DNA of 64,000 nt from Stichopus chloronotus (GCA_021234535.1 CM037838.1:16272670-16336669), one strand, 5' to 3'; counted from the first letter of the stretch, positions 49,500 through 62,470 are shown. Numbers and translations: made by a program. Notes: generated by a model from the sequence alone, not told the origin.

Positions 49500-50335
49500 G
49501 AGGTGGCCACTGATGAAAGGAATCGAAGTCATAACTGCTCTGATTTCCATACCTGCTCTGATTTCCATACTTTTCTTTCAAATGATCCTGAAAGGTTTCA
49601 TGTCAGGGTGAAAATTACAGATCTAGACTTGAAAAAAAAAACTTGTTACAGTAGTTTCACTCACCATCTGGCTGGATTCATACAACTTTTCAATCTGTCC
49701 ATGCAAATCCGACTTGCAACTAAACTCAATTACAAATTCATCATGTTAATTGCTTGTAATTTTTGACATAGTGGACAGACGGAGTAAGTAACCCAGTAAG
49801 CTGATCAGTGATTGTCTTACGCCTGTCTCGAGGAACGTAATTAACTCTCACCTACATCACTCAAGTGCTCTGGCCAGAGCACAATGATGATAACATACAT
49901 TTGGCCCCTGATGAAGGGAGAAATCTCACACCCGCTGACTTCCATTTCCTCTCTAGCAATCCTGAAAGTGTTTTTGTTTACCTTTGGGATTCGCTCCAGT
50001 CTTAGAAGATCACATTTAATAATTCGACTAAATCAATGTTTACCATGTACATATTATCTGATGTAAACATGTGTAAAGCATCCGAGTTTCCATCAATCAT
50101 ATTTACCCTTCATGTTTGCAGTGCCTTCTTCTGTCAATTACGTTTGCTTCGCCGATTTTTCCGGTAAAAATAACGCAGGGTACTTTGTAAAAGAAACAAG
50201 ATTTTGATCACGACTGGGGAGAGATTCAGGTGGGCTTGAAAAAATTGGTCTCAGTTATATAATCACCATCTGGCTGGGTTTACTTCTAAATCTGGCCATG
50301 CAGATGAGGTTAATCTTTCAAGCAGGATGTGCTGT
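49500..50335 (+). repeat. Diverged direct repeat pair
   Basis: Both halves contain TGATGAA.GGA, ATCCTGAAAG and CACCATCTGGCTGG(A/G)TT followed by TCTG(T/G)CCATGCA.AT. First copy about 49500-49770, second about 49900-50335. ACTCATCAAGTTAATTG near 50750 may be the end of the second copy. Confidence 0.55.
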
Positions 50336-53300
50336 TTGAAGGAATGAGATAGACCTTTATCGTTGCAACCCTCCATCATTTTCTTCCATTTGATACCAAA
50401 CTGGAAAATAACATCTACAGTATGACACGTTTCTTTCAGAAGAAATTTCATTGATTAGAGTACTTATCACGATAGAAAGTGATTTAGTTTATTTGGTTAA
50501 AGAGTTAGTGAAACTGGACCCCGTGGTACTGCAACTGTACTGCAACACCATTCGAACACTGCCTATGCCACAACAAACTCCTATGCAAATGCACATACTT
50601 TGGAAATTAGGCTCTATTTGGACACACAAGCCATTGTAAAGGATTTTTTCTTTAACCCTTTTACAACTGTAAGAAGTATAGCCAGTCCTTTGGTGTACTT
50701 TTGAAAATGCATTAACAGCACATCCTGCTTTAACTAACACGATTATAAACTCATCAAGTTAATTGTCACGAAAAGTTTATTATAGTTCACAGGCCATGCT
50801 AATCAATTAGCTGAAAATAAAATCCATCAAACTACACTTGAGTGTGTAACATGCTAATCTACCTGGGACGTACCACTGCATATCACTGCAGTATGTCAGG
50901 CCCCAGTTATGACAATGCCACTTGGATCCAAAGCCTCACTAATGTACATTGCAAGTGAGGCAAAGTTCAGCATGCATGCAATCCGAATACAGTACTTCAT
51001 TGTCATGCCTATTCATGACGATGCATTGTTATAACTTTTATTAACAAAGAAAAATTTTGTATGACTTCAAAATGAACTCATACCTCAATAGACGTTATAT
51101 GTTTGGGTACAACAGCGCTGACTATGGACTGCGGGTACCGGTGTACAAATTTTGGAATCGGTGCAAATACTTCTAATCGTGAGGGAATCTTTTTCCCTTT
51201 GGTCATTGATTGCACCTTTTTTTCCACTTTTCTTCTCTTTGCAATAATTATGTACACTGCATGTGAAGGCAAAACCCCAAAGTATGACAACTTCAGACAA
51301 ACTTAAGTTCACATTAATGTTTTCACATTCGATCATTTCCATTTTAAGAGATCATATCACGGCCTTCCACTGTAGTCGCTTTGGATACAAAATCTGTGAT
51401 AAGTAACCTGCACATCATGTGAATGGTGTCAGCGATACTACATATTAAAATCTGTGCTTAATCTCTTGGATGCACCATTGATTGCAACATATATACGACT
51501 TGCGTTCATGTCGACTAGAGACAGAGTTTGTTCGCAACTGTAATTCAACGACGTCAGTTGAGACACATTTTAACAGTGATGCCAGACTTCATCCATGTTG
51601 ATTGAACATCATTGCGACATTCATGAACCTGTACATTAGGGATGATGTAGGACACAACGTCAAAAGGACTCTCTTTAATATTTCAGGGACTGTTGTATCG
51701 GCCCCTTAAAGTGTACTGTTGCATGCATGCGACATGTGATACAATGGAGCTGGAAAAAGTCTTCAAGCTCCCTGGATATAGCAAGGAAAGATTTCTGACT
51801 TTGTGACCGATTGATGACGTTGCAGTACATATACTGTATGCACACAAAATGTACTTCCTCACTACAGTAGCTACAGTAAAACATTGCGAAGACAGCTCTC
51901 TCAACACTCAGCACGTGTATCCATTGCACTTGTCTGAAAGCACTGAACTGAACAACAGGACAGACTTTTATAAGTTTATAAACCAACGTTCAGTATAAAT
52001 GGAGCAATATCAAGTCAGTGAGTTACAGAGAAAAACACATATATTACAGGCAGAGCGTGCTAACTGTTGGAACACTACAGCATAATCTCTGAGGGTAGGT
52101 GAAGAATTTTTAAGAGGCAGTCTCAGCGTCGTCGAGAAACTTTCTAAAAAAACAAGCAACTTACGTGGCAATGTTTATACAATGACTAAATCATTTGGGA
52201 CCTTAACCAAACAGACTTTCTTCAGAACATCTGCAAAATGAATGATGAAATGCTGGACACACAGTAAACAGTGCACATGCAAGGATGTTCACAGCAGGTC
52301 CACATCCAGACTAACAATTTTTGGGGGGGCGACATCACTGTTAGAGTTCCACTGGCCTGCAGGAAGGGAAGTTCTGAGAGGATGGGGTGTCTCCCTCCCC
52401 TTTGAAAATGTTTTGCCCTTTTCAAACGTCCTGAGGGAAAAAATGGTCACATGAGATTTTCCATCTTTTCTTTCGGTACAGGTATGTACTGTAGTCCAAA
52501 AAAACAGGACCATTAATTGAAACATACTTTCACTTTTTTGGGGGGGGAGCACATGCCAACCCATGTCAACAGCCCCTTTGGCCCACAGCAGCACAGCTTG
52601 TTTTTTACTGTATTCATTAGTTTGGTCGGACAAACTCAACATTCAAAGAAAAAAAAAACATTTTCCATAGTAGTGAGAAGTCTGCCTTTCACAACATGTC
52701 AGACATTAGGGCATCCCTTTCACAGATCGGCGTACTGTATTTTACAGCGATTGTAATGTCTAGTGTACAATGCTGTGTTTACTTTGAAGATACTGTACTA
52801 TACTTCAGGGAAAAATAAAACAGTTTCAGGACTAGAGGCAATATTACAGACTTGTTCCTCCTGGAAGATAATCTCTCGAAGTATGTTTTCCATGGGACGT
52901 GACAGGGTAAGGTAGCAATTGCCTTTGACAGCTCAGTTACACTGCAAGGAATACACATGTTACACAATATATCTCAATGTGAGAATTAACTCTTCATGGG
53001 TATACAATCCACTATGACACACAGTTTGATTCCTTCCAGGACATTTCAACAAATAGCATAGTTTGTACCTTCAGACAGCAGAAAATTTAAAAAAATTAAG
53101 TCCAAAGAGTTACTTAGTGACTCATCCAAATGATTTGAATCTACAGTATGCAATGCTGAATTCATAATTTTAATGCCAAACTTTGTCATAAATAATTTAC
53201 AGTAGCTCAAAAATCCTGTTGGACGTACCAGACTTTGGAGTTAAACGCAACCAATCCATGTTTCTGATTTAGACCTTTACAATACCGTGTTTCCTAATCA

Positions 53301-53744
53301 AGACTTAAATTTAGGCGCACAGGGAACATTGAAATACAGTGACTAATCGACCAGTACTGTCGTGGTGCCAGGCAATAGGAACTTAATTGAACTAAAAAAA
53401 GAAAGTCCCGTGGTTTGAGAGGAATTTTCAATTTGTCATTTAAAATCATGTATTTGCATCAAGTACAGTAAGTCTCCATAAAGAAGCATATTGTAGAATG
53501 GTGAGATCAATCAGACCGCACCAGTCTCCTTCGGTAAAAACCTCTGATTACAAATGTCATGCATTCGATCATTTTACCTACAGTTCGGTAATACTGTAGC
53601 AGAACATAATCAGTGATTAGTACCAATTTCGGACTCAGCATGTGGATCAGATACTGTACTTTAATTGCAGGGTAATCACAGTCCAATGGATAGTTCTATG
53701 GAAAGCCATTTTAACATTTAATCAGAAATTTCAGATATGTCAAA

Positions 53745-54000
53745 TTGTGTGTTACTTGTAGATATCTGAAATTGAATTTTCTGAAATAAAATTCAAGATA
53801 TCTTGAATTTAATTTAAGATATCTGAAATTCAATTTCAGATATCTCGAATAGAATTTCAGATATCTCGAATAGAATTTCAGATATCTCGAATAGAATTTC
53901 AGGTATCTCAAATAGAATTTCAGATATCTGAAATTCAATTCAACATATCTCAAATTTTATTTCAGATATCTGAAATTCAATTTCAGATATCTGAAATAAA
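53745..54000. repeat. 21-bp palindromic tandem array
   Basis: The core unit AATTTCAGATATCTCGAATAG (21 bp) is perfectly repeated about three to four times near 53850-53920. Flanking units contain the palindrome TTTCAGATATCTGAAA. Because 21 is divisible by 3, the minus strand reads as a repeating heptapeptide (RYLKFYS), an open frame by construction. It abuts R1 copy C. Confidence 0.9.
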
Positions 54001-54021
54001 ATTTAAAAAAATAAAAAAAAA

Positions 54022-54431
54022 GTACTAAATATTCAACTCAGGATCACTGACGCCACAGGCAAGATTGTGTTCAGTTCATAGGTTATTTGTAAATACAGTG
54101 TTTCCTTTCCCCAAATACTACAATTCCCAATACCTACCAAGGAGCGATGACTTGAGTTGTATGTTTTTGATACACTAGTGAGACCTGTACTGTTGCATAT
54201 TCATTATGTAGGCGGTTATAGTAAGAACCGTTAATTTTCAAATATGATCTGTTTTTTACTGTTTTTATGCCAAACCCACTGCTTTTCGAAGTAATTACTG
54301 TCATTTTCCTTCATTGAAAGACATAGTTCGTCCATGTACAACCTTGCGTGTCCATTTAAAAATAAAGAAAAAGTAAGATCAAACATAACCTTATCTTTTT
54401 GGTTTTTCAGCACACACGCAATCACTTTTAA
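54022..54431 (-). repeat. Dispersed repeat family R1, copy C (truncated, inverted)
   Basis: Reverse-complement match to 13037-13440. It carries the best-preserved peptide frame of the family, ending MKENDSNYFEKQWVWHKNSK then KQIIFEN and stop (about 54231-54340, minus strand). The side towards 54022 ends abruptly at the 21-bp array. Confidence 0.8.
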
Positions 54432-54892
54432 GTTTAAAAGAATTAAGTCCCAAGGAAGGCAGCTTGCATGCACAATAACACTCCTCCATGCAGTTGGCCT
54501 ATGACACATGAGAGAGATGCTTGCGGAGATCACAATCACCATCAACTGACCTGATCGACCACAGAAATTTTGGCCAATTCGTTCGTCCCTAACAACTAAC
54601 ATCATAAACAGTTTTGTTTCCTTATGAGTAGAGAGGCATTGGTCCCTCAACGAATTTAGGGAAGTTTGAATTTACACTGTCTTCTCTGTTGACTAAGAAA
54701 ATTAGGCATTCTGGAAACACATACTGCAATGTCCAGTGAGTTAGTGTACTATGTCATGAGATGTGAAGATTAAATGGCTTATACTTAAAGTACTTACTGT
54801 AGGGAGACTGCTCGAACAGGTGCGTCAAGTTCTCTACAACAACTGCAGCACTTGGTACAGTGTGCACACTCTCCTTTCAAGTGGTACAGTAC

Positions 54893-55070
54893 TTTGAGTG
54901 GTTTTGTAAAATATACTAAAGTTTTCCAAACCTGTCAATTTTCCTTCACATACCAATGACAAATGATAAAACAAAGAGGATCCCCCGTGTCTTACATACT
55001 GTACAATGGAACATTACTGAGTGAGCAATTAACAATTTCAATTTGGCTTTTGAAAGTTGGTGACCAGACA
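54893..55070 (-). mobile_element. TTAA-type MITE family M2, partial copy
   Basis: On the minus strand it shares TGTCTGGTCACCAAC.TTCAAAAG, TTTGTCATTGGTATGTGAAGGAAAATTGACAGGTT and AATTTCACAAAAC-like sequence with 30642-31017. Termini are not intact. Confidence 0.6.
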
Positions 55071-56132
55071 CTTGTTCACAATTATGCACACAGGCAGTAC
55101 CAGCCAGATTTAAAACTTAAAAAGTTCTGATACAGTAGTTCTAATAACTATTGGCTGAGAACCTCTAGTAATTATGCTAATTATGAGCACTGTCATGAGG
55201 TTATATTCCTAAATCCACACAAATGAACTCAATGTACCACTTAAAGAGGTTATTACTAACTACTGTACATACAATATACAGTATGTAAGGCCAGAGCTCT
55301 ACTTGGTTACAGCTCTGTGTAATTATGCATGTACATTCTGTTTCCCTCCTTCCCTACATGCCTGTTCAATACCATACAGCACTTGTGCCAATGCAGCATG
55401 CTGATTTTAGAATTGCATCACATGTGACAATTAAAAGGAGTTATAGCAACACAGGAAAAAAAAACAGTGTCTGGATATTCTCCTAAAAGCCACCAAGGCC
55501 ATACATGTACAGTAGCATAAATCAAATCCTATTCTTCAGCATTGTGATGCTTCTACTTTTTTGGTTCAGCATTTGGGGGGTGTACAACTGGTTTGAAGTC
55601 TTCAATTCATTGATTGTAATAATGGGTTAAAAAAAAAGGGAAAAAATTAGACTGTCATCTGAGGCAGACTACTGCATTGTACAAATAAGGAATGCAGTCA
55701 ATCTACATTATGATATGGCACCTATGACATAATGATGGTCACTATTATTTAATTTTCTACTCCTTAATGCAATTGCATTATTGAAGAATTGTGCATGCCA
55801 CATATATGTACAGTTACTATTGTCTACTGTTTGATCCAGCATTCCAGCTGTACAGCCAGTCTGCATTCATGAACAAAACTACACAAAACACTCTAAAAAC
55901 TTTTCATAATGTAAAAAAGAATTGAAACATTGACAGGGTTGAATTGGAAAAAAATTTTTGAGAGTCACATTATAACAAGGTCCACAACACTCATTTTCAT
56001 GAGCAAACTCAACATAAAGTAGGCCTACAGTACTTGCATAGTATGGAATGGCCAGTGAATGAGATTTAGGTATATTTCATTTGGCTGTCCAAACTGTAAA
56101 CATGCAAAATGTGGAACTGTCATCTTCAGAAT

Positions 56133-56480
56133 TTAAGGGGCTTGTTGAGTTGGTTCACAAACAGCATAATAATTTTTACACACCTGTCGAGTGTTACAGT
56201 GTGCATGTTAATCAATGGCCAAACTAAAGAGATACTGACACACAAGTGAAGCAGTAAATGAAAAAGTAACCAATAACCAAAATCACTTAATGCAAATTCT
56301 GTGATCAGACACTTTTTACCATAAAGTACTTACAAAAAGCAACACCTCTTTTATGAAAAGCAATTTCTCACATCTTTAGCAAGAGCAGGATTAAAGAGGC
56401 TAATTGTAAGTATTGGTATGCACAGCTTACTTTCAAACTTTTCAAAAAATAAATTACATCCACTCAACGAGCCCCTTTAA
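56133..56480. mobile_element. TTAA-type MITE family M2, copy 3
   Basis: TTAA at 56133-56136 and 56477-56480. The left end GGGGCTTGTTGAGTTGG is complementary to the right end CACTCAACGAGCCCCT. 348 bp with no coding capacity. Confidence 0.85.
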
Positions 56481-57339
56481 AACATCCGACTGAAAATGAT
56501 GCCAAGTAGAGTACCGGAGACTGCCAACAATTCCTGAAACACCATCGACACGCCTGCACTACGCTGGTTGCACTAAATTCATTGCCTCGATCCATCCCTA
56601 TTTCAGGTACAGTAGTCTAACAAATTCTGAAGTTACTGTATTAAAAAAAAAAAAAAAATGACTGATTTTGGTTGACTCAGTCAGAAAACCCTTCAAGTCG
56701 CAACAATATCATCGTGCCAAATAAAGTTAGCGAAAGAATTACCGAGCAAGGATCGGTAATTCGGAAGTTGGGAAGCATCCTCCCCTCTTCTTGGCAGACA
56801 TTGGGGATACTATTTAAACAAGTCTAACGTCTTGTACAGTACAGTATGCACACTAAGCTGTGCTGTGCACGGTTACTACCTTAACACTGACTCAGCATTG
56901 CCATACTTAGACACAGGTCACAGGAATTTTTTTTCATCTCCTTTGACGAGATTTAAAAACTACTGTAGGTATATTCTCTACATTATAACTCAAGTGCTGG
57001 AATTCAACGACAAAAGTACAATAAGTGCTAGAAATCTGAGAGCACCAATAGTTCCAGGATAATCCTAACTTCTGTTCAAACCTAAGAACATACCAAAGAG
57101 ATAAAGTGAGAGCTATAGTACAACCAGTGGCAAGAGCTACAGTATAAACAGTCAGTGACAAGTGCTTAGAAGCAGAGATATCCAATTTAAGGTACATGCA
57201 AAGAACACCGAAAAACTTAAATCGTGATATACAACGTTTTGTTAAATCCCAACGATAGGCCCAAATTGTGTACTTCTTATGCAACCTGGAGAATCATAAA
57301 ACTCACCTGGTTCGGTTATTTACCAACAACTCACTTAAA

Positions 57340-57370
57340 TGTCTCAACATAACAAATTTGTGTTGAGACA
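57340..57370. repeat. Perfect-armed hairpin
   Basis: TGTCTCAACA, an 11-base loop, then TGTTGAGACA. It lies about 35 bp upstream (minus-strand sense) of a consensus splice donor. Confidence 0.6.
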
Positions 57371-59354
57371 GGTATAAGGGAGGAGTAAAGTAAACACTTT
57401 TTATACCTTCAACCTTACTGTACTTTGTATCTCTCACTTTTCCTATTTAAATGACAGAAGCTGATCAAATCTCAATCATTTACTAAAAATACTAAAATAG
57501 AAGTGTCTGGAATATATTTAAAACAACTACAGTAACAGGACTCATATCTGTGAAGTACAAAAGCACATAAAATGAAAAAGTTTACATTTATGACTTACTG
57601 TATATAGTATACTTTGCAGTTAGCACTGTTTCTGTACCAAAGGAAGAAAAGAAGTTTCCCCTCTAAACGTCTCATCCGCAACACATGCTTCGCAAACTGG
57701 CTTTTCAATACCTACTCCAATCTCTTCAAAACTGACTTTTACTTGAAATTTACTGTCATATTCTTCCACAGATAAGCTCTTATCTCTATTTCATCAATAG
57801 TTACCGTGTAGCAGCAACGGCCCAAAAGCCCCTAGAGCTGCAAAATTAGCCTAGATATATAATTTTCGCAGCTCTGTGTTTACTCTATATGGCCCCTGTT
57901 TAGGGTAAAAGCATGTCTCTCTCTCTCATCAGCTGCAACAGGCAGATAAACAAATTACACTGCAAAGCTCTGTAAACATACATTGTATATCATGTGGTAC
58001 ATCTGACAGGTTAATACTGCGTCAATGAAACTTGGCTAGTTGTAGGCTTCGTATACATCTGGGTCTGAAGACAAATTTATAGCGCAATATTGTACAGTAA
58101 GCACTCTTCTGGATTCGCACTGAGTGCTAGCAGCTGAGTTACACACCATGTTAAATATTGTACATGCATGAGGTGTAACAGAGAGGCCTACATGTTAAAC
58201 AGGCCAGCAGAAACTATGAAATTTGTTGACAAAAAATATTTTAAGTCAGCAAACATGTATGTATGTATGTATGCTGAACTGTACTTGGAATTCCCAGTCA
58301 TTACTTTTCTCTGCTAGCACATACTGTACCTACCTTAACATTTTACAATAACATATGGGTATACCATTGACTACGAGGGAATTAAGTCATGACAGGACAG
58401 CCAATTTTCACAATCTTCCTAAATTAAGTACGATAGCATATATAGCTTGCACTTCAACAAATTTTCAAAATTCTTAAGATGCATACTGTACCTGTCAATT
58501 CTATTCATGAACAATAAAGTGTGTGGGTATGTGCACAATTATCATTCAAACCCATATTCTTGAGCAATTGCAGTATGCATCTAGACCTGTAGTGTATATA
58601 CATTCTATAATATTCCACCTTTTCCGAACAAAGACTGTAAGATCTCTGAAAGTTCAAATGAAGGCTGTACAAAACTTCATCACAAGAATTGAGAGCTGAA
58701 TGCTAATGTTTAAAAGTGAAGTAAAAGTGAGAGGTATATGCTGAAGGGTTGAAGTATTGAAAAAAACAACATGGAATCTATGCCGTATGAGAATCATATA
58801 AACTACATGTATGCTTGTGTTTTCTGTTGCCATACAGTACCTGCTAACTGTAACTTGATCAGGCCTTCAAACTTTTAAGAAACAGCACAATTAGGGGGGA
58901 AAAATTATCATTATGAAGGTTTGATCAATGGCAGCTATACTTAGGCATACTTCACAAAAATGTAGAGACAATACGAGATTCTGTAGAATAAAATTTCCAT
59001 CAAAATGCAATCAATCAAATGGAAGCAAATTTACAGTAGTTGTAAATTGTGGGCAATTCTGTAATATTGAACTATAGATAGTTTGGCCTTCACAGAATGA
59101 CAAGAGTTTGAAGGATATGAATTCAGGATGGTAAACGTAACCAAAGGCCTACAACTTATGTAAAATTAATGGTACAAGATCTAAAGGCCTAGGTCTAAAA
59201 TCCATGATTCAAAATTTGAAATATTAGGGATCAGGAAGTCCACATGCATTGGTGCATTAAAGACCACACTGGATGCCAAATTGATCGTGGATGAATACCG
59301 GGGATAGGTGTCCAGGGGATTTAGGAGGCAGCGGTGAAACTAGACAATGTGAAC

Positions 59355-59690
59355 TCAAAGCTGCTGATGGGATCCGCAATTTAACCATCCGATGGACAAG
59401 AGCGTCCCCCCAACCTTTAGCCACTTTCCAAAAGGCTAAGAGGGATGGAGAACACGATTTGCCCTGCTCGGCAGACCATCAGCTGTCTGAAGCAAAATGA
59501 AGCTGACAAGACCTAAATCAGACGACAGGAACCCAAATAAACCCTCAGCACCACTAAAAACAGAACTTCTACTGAACAAGCCAAATTTGAATTGCCAGGA
59601 ATTTCCTGAAGAGTTTCACCGGGATTTGTTTTGAGGACCCAAAGGATTGCAAGATGGACACTCTAACCACCAAACAAACTCTTCACCCTG
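59355..59690 (-). mobile_element. tRNA-derived SINE, copy 1
   Basis: Read on the minus strand, the head TTGGTGGTTAGAGTGTCCATC resembles a tRNA A box and anticodon arm. CAAAACAAATCCCGG, about 45 bases further on, resembles a degraded B box. The body matches 61046-61390 in many blocks, including CGACAGGAACCCAAAT, TACTGAACAAG and TAGCCACTTTCC.AAAGGCT on the plus strand. Not a functional tRNA gene. Confidence 0.78.
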
Positions 59691-60370
59691 TTAACATATT
59701 GTAGGTCTAGGGTCGAACTCATTTTTCACAATATTACTTATTTAGAACAGGAACTAATTATCCAGTGTTGCAGATCTCATTCAGCTAGGCAAAATTGTGC
59801 TCAAAATTGAATGGTCAAATTGCGACACAAATGGAATATTGTGTTAAGTTTTTGTGCATGCAACACAAGGGCTTTCACAGATTTTGCAATAAAATACCCA
59901 AGAAACCCAAAACTGCAATATACATTTTCAAACTGAATTCTTGTAGAATGCTGATGGTCTGTTGAGATGAAACTATACACTAGCTCAGTTATTAATCTCT
60001 ATGAGTTTGAGTATCACACTTACTACTTAGTGGTTAGGAACAAGCAATCATTAACTTACTGTACTCGATCATGAATAAGACTGACGAAAACCTATTCATG
60101 ATCTAACTACTCTTGTTTTCAGGACTAATAGTTAGGCTAGGCCTAAGACTATGTAAGAGATTTGACAAACTGTGTGACTTTTAGAGCTAGACGAAACTCA
60201 ATACGCATCTACTCTAACATAAGTCATGAGATTTCCTCCACTATAATTAACTACAAAGGCTACAAAGGTGGATTAGCGGAACCAACAGACCTCAGCTGCT
60301 GGCCTAAGTTACAGTAAAGTTACACTCAAGAAGTTTTCCTTGTATACTGTAACCTTAATGTTACACTCAC

Positions 60371-60790
60371 GAGGGTAAGTTACAGGACACTTTCTTCCTT
60401 CCTGTCAAGCAGAGTTCACAACAGCAGAAGAACACTTTGCAAGACAATATAAAGTTACAACAAACACTTGACTCTGGAAGAACGTCCTGATCAAAAGCAG
60501 TTGGCCTCCGTCATTTTTCTCGACAAACACGAGAAGTTGGACTTGCAACCAAGTTCTTTCTCAGTTTTGATACCTTTGACTTGCAAACTCCAGTAACGAA
60601 GTACAGTAAGGCCGAAGTACGATGCATGCTGGCTGAGTTATAGAGTACGGGTTACAAAGCGCTACCTCTCGCGATGTGCGGCATCGCAGCATACAGTGCA
60701 GTGAGTGTGAGTCTGGATGACGTAATGTTGGTCGGTTGTCATGCCTACACAGCCAGCGGTGAAACTAAAGGGCTTGTAGTGTGTTGTGAA
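60371..60790 (-). promoter_or_regulatory. CpG-richer stretch, possible promoter or first exon
   Basis: CpG is visibly more frequent here than in most of the window (for example TCTCGCGATGTGCGGCATCG at 60667-60686), and GATGACGTAATG at 60717-60728 is a CRE-like half match. On the minus strand, CCCTC followed by GTGAGTGT could be a donor at 60371. It may hold the transcription start of the C1orf21-like gene. There is no TATA box or other direct proof. Confidence 0.25.
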
Positions 60791-61045
60791 CGTGAACCCT
60801 TTTCAGCTTCCCGGTGAACAAGATCAAGGTATCGTTCAATCAGAAGTGGCCACTGACTTACTATCTGATCACTGTTGACATGATTTGGTTTAGTTTAGAA
60901 TTTGAGTATCGGAAAGTATGAATACTCATCGAGGGATCCTACGCCATGTCGTGATGAACACCGGAGGAATTCGAAAACTCTTTTCAATCAGTTTTCAGAG
61001 GGTAACAAGGCAGGGGCCCAAGGAACTAACAATCCCATACAAACC

Positions 61046-61390
61046 CAAATCTGCTCCCGGGACTGCCATGTAATGTCCCGATTCGACGGACTAGAGTTTA
61101 TCCCCGTTTCGTCATTAGCCACTTTCCCAAAGGCTGGGTGAGATGGAGGGGCCTGCCCAGCTCAGCAGCCCACTAGCTGATCGAGCAACCTGAAGGGGAC
61201 AATACCTGAATCATACACTGATCGACAGGAACCCAAATTGAAATCACCAATCACCTCCTCAGTAACACTGTAAACAGCTTTACTGAACAAGTAATTATGA
61301 GTCCTCAAGAAATTTCCAAGTGGTTCCACCGGGATTTGATCCAGGGACCTATAGTGATTGCAGCCTCCACCCATGTTCAACGGATCCTGG
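61046..61390 (-). mobile_element. tRNA-derived SINE, copy 2
   Basis: Same family and orientation as 59355-59690. Minus-strand GGATCAAATCCCGG (complement of 61329-61342) is a near-consensus Pol III B box. The A-box side (GAACATGGGTGGAGGCTGCAATC) is more decayed than in copy 1. Confidence 0.78.
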
Positions 61391-61479
61391 CTGACTTCCT
61401 ATAAATTTCCCCAATCCTATATAATGCCAATCTATGGGCAGGTTTCTTTCAAAATCGTTCTGATTATTTCATTTTTTTC

Positions 61480-62470
61480 CGATAAAGGCTCTCAGGCTTT
61501 GAGATGACGTCACACCACAATTAGTTCGTGGACATCATATTTGTAGGCCCGACAGTCCATGACGTAATGGAGACAGTAGTGGGCACGCTTATTCTCACAG
61601 AGGCAGTTCTTTCGTTCATGTATGTCTTGATTCACACTGACTGTTTTTCTCTACAATTGAGCTCATCGTGTTGAAAGAATCATGTAAACGAGAACGAGAT
61701 TTTCTTGGTAAATTTTGTTTAGGATATGGAGTCACAAGCCCAGTTTTGACTTTGACAGTTATGTACTTTATTGTTTTGCAATAAGTGCCATAAGTGAAAC
61801 TCGCAACTGTATACATGCAAGCATGATAACCGTTCACTTCATTCCCCCATTACACCTCCTTGCCTTGCACGTGGTCACTGCCAGCTGGGGAGACTGTATG
61901 GACTCTCTGCGTACAATACTCCGCTCTTCATACCACCCTTGGACCGCATCGAACCTGATACCAACTTGAGCTGTCACAGTAGTCTTCAATCGTACGTTGC
62001 AACGTTCTAATATGGAAGAGAAACTATCATGGACGGTCACTGGTTGTGCTTGTAACCACATTTTCTGGTTTAGAAGGCCTTTCCGTCAGCCACAGCACAT
62101 GATAAGAGTTTATAAAAAGATATACTTTTTGCCCTTTCCTTTTTTGGACTAAGTTTGATGAGTAACTTGCAGGTGTCAGATCGGAAATAAATCCGATATC
62201 GCTCTCGCCTGGTTCGCTGATGTACTTACTTCTAAGTGCGAGAAATTTCCCCATTTTACTCAGCAGGGTCCGTAGTGCCGACTTATCATCACTAGTCTTT
62301 TTACGAAAATGGCACAAGTTTGATATATATGGTTTCATTTCTGTTGTCAAAAATTTTCATTTTTTTTTCAGTGCGCGACGACGGCAGTGACAATGTGACA
62401 ATGTGACTTGTAGGATGATTCTTCTTGTTGGTGGCCATTTTTTACTAGCCACATTGTCTCAATAATTTGC
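61480..62470 (-). other. CpG-richer region with overlapping open frames, unidentified
   Basis: Contains a full CRE palindrome (61505-61512) and several minus-strand open frames. One is an ATG in excellent context at about 62438 (AAAAAATGGCC), reading MATNKKNHPTSHIVTLSLPS, in a frame of about 45 codons. Another runs 62350-62027 and crosses a consensus donor (TTAGAA followed by GTAAGTAC, exon end about 62230). On the plus strand, TTTTCATTTTTTTTTCAG (about 62371) is a strong acceptor followed by a short frame RDDGSDNVTM and stop. Strand and product cannot be settled. It could be a 5' exon of the C1orf21-like gene or part of a neighbour. Confidence 0.3.

Larger units (their letters stand above)
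42195..53744. other. Upstream DNA, part 3
   Basis: No supported exon. Noted separately are a CpG-richer coding-like patch (45300-45490), a dispersed repeat with TACAGCGCT (48900-49125) and a diverged repeat pair (49500-50335). Open frames at 42587-42832 and 44225-44509 are unrecognised. TACTGTA/TACAGTA motifs are dense throughout. Confidence 0.45.
55071..59354. other. Upstream DNA, part 4
   Basis: No supported exon. It contains MITE M2 copy 3 (56133-56480), a poly-A run (56642-56658), a hairpin (57340-57370) and an isolated consensus minus-strand splice donor (AACCAG followed by GTGAGTTT, exon end at about 57308) that could belong to an untranslated exon. Confidence 0.4.

Noticed and set aside
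53711..53953. Repetitive protein RYLKFYS
   Set aside because: A by-product of a 21-bp tandem array whose period is a multiple of three.
54231..54650. 139-codon minus-strand frame as a gene
   Set aside because: Mostly lies in repeat R1 copy C. Reported as a repeat-borne frame instead of a host gene.
59620..59690. tRNA gene on the minus strand
   Set aside because: A-box and B-box likeness is present, but no complete cloverleaf can be drawn and the same unit recurs with a shared body at 61.0 kb, so it is a SINE head.
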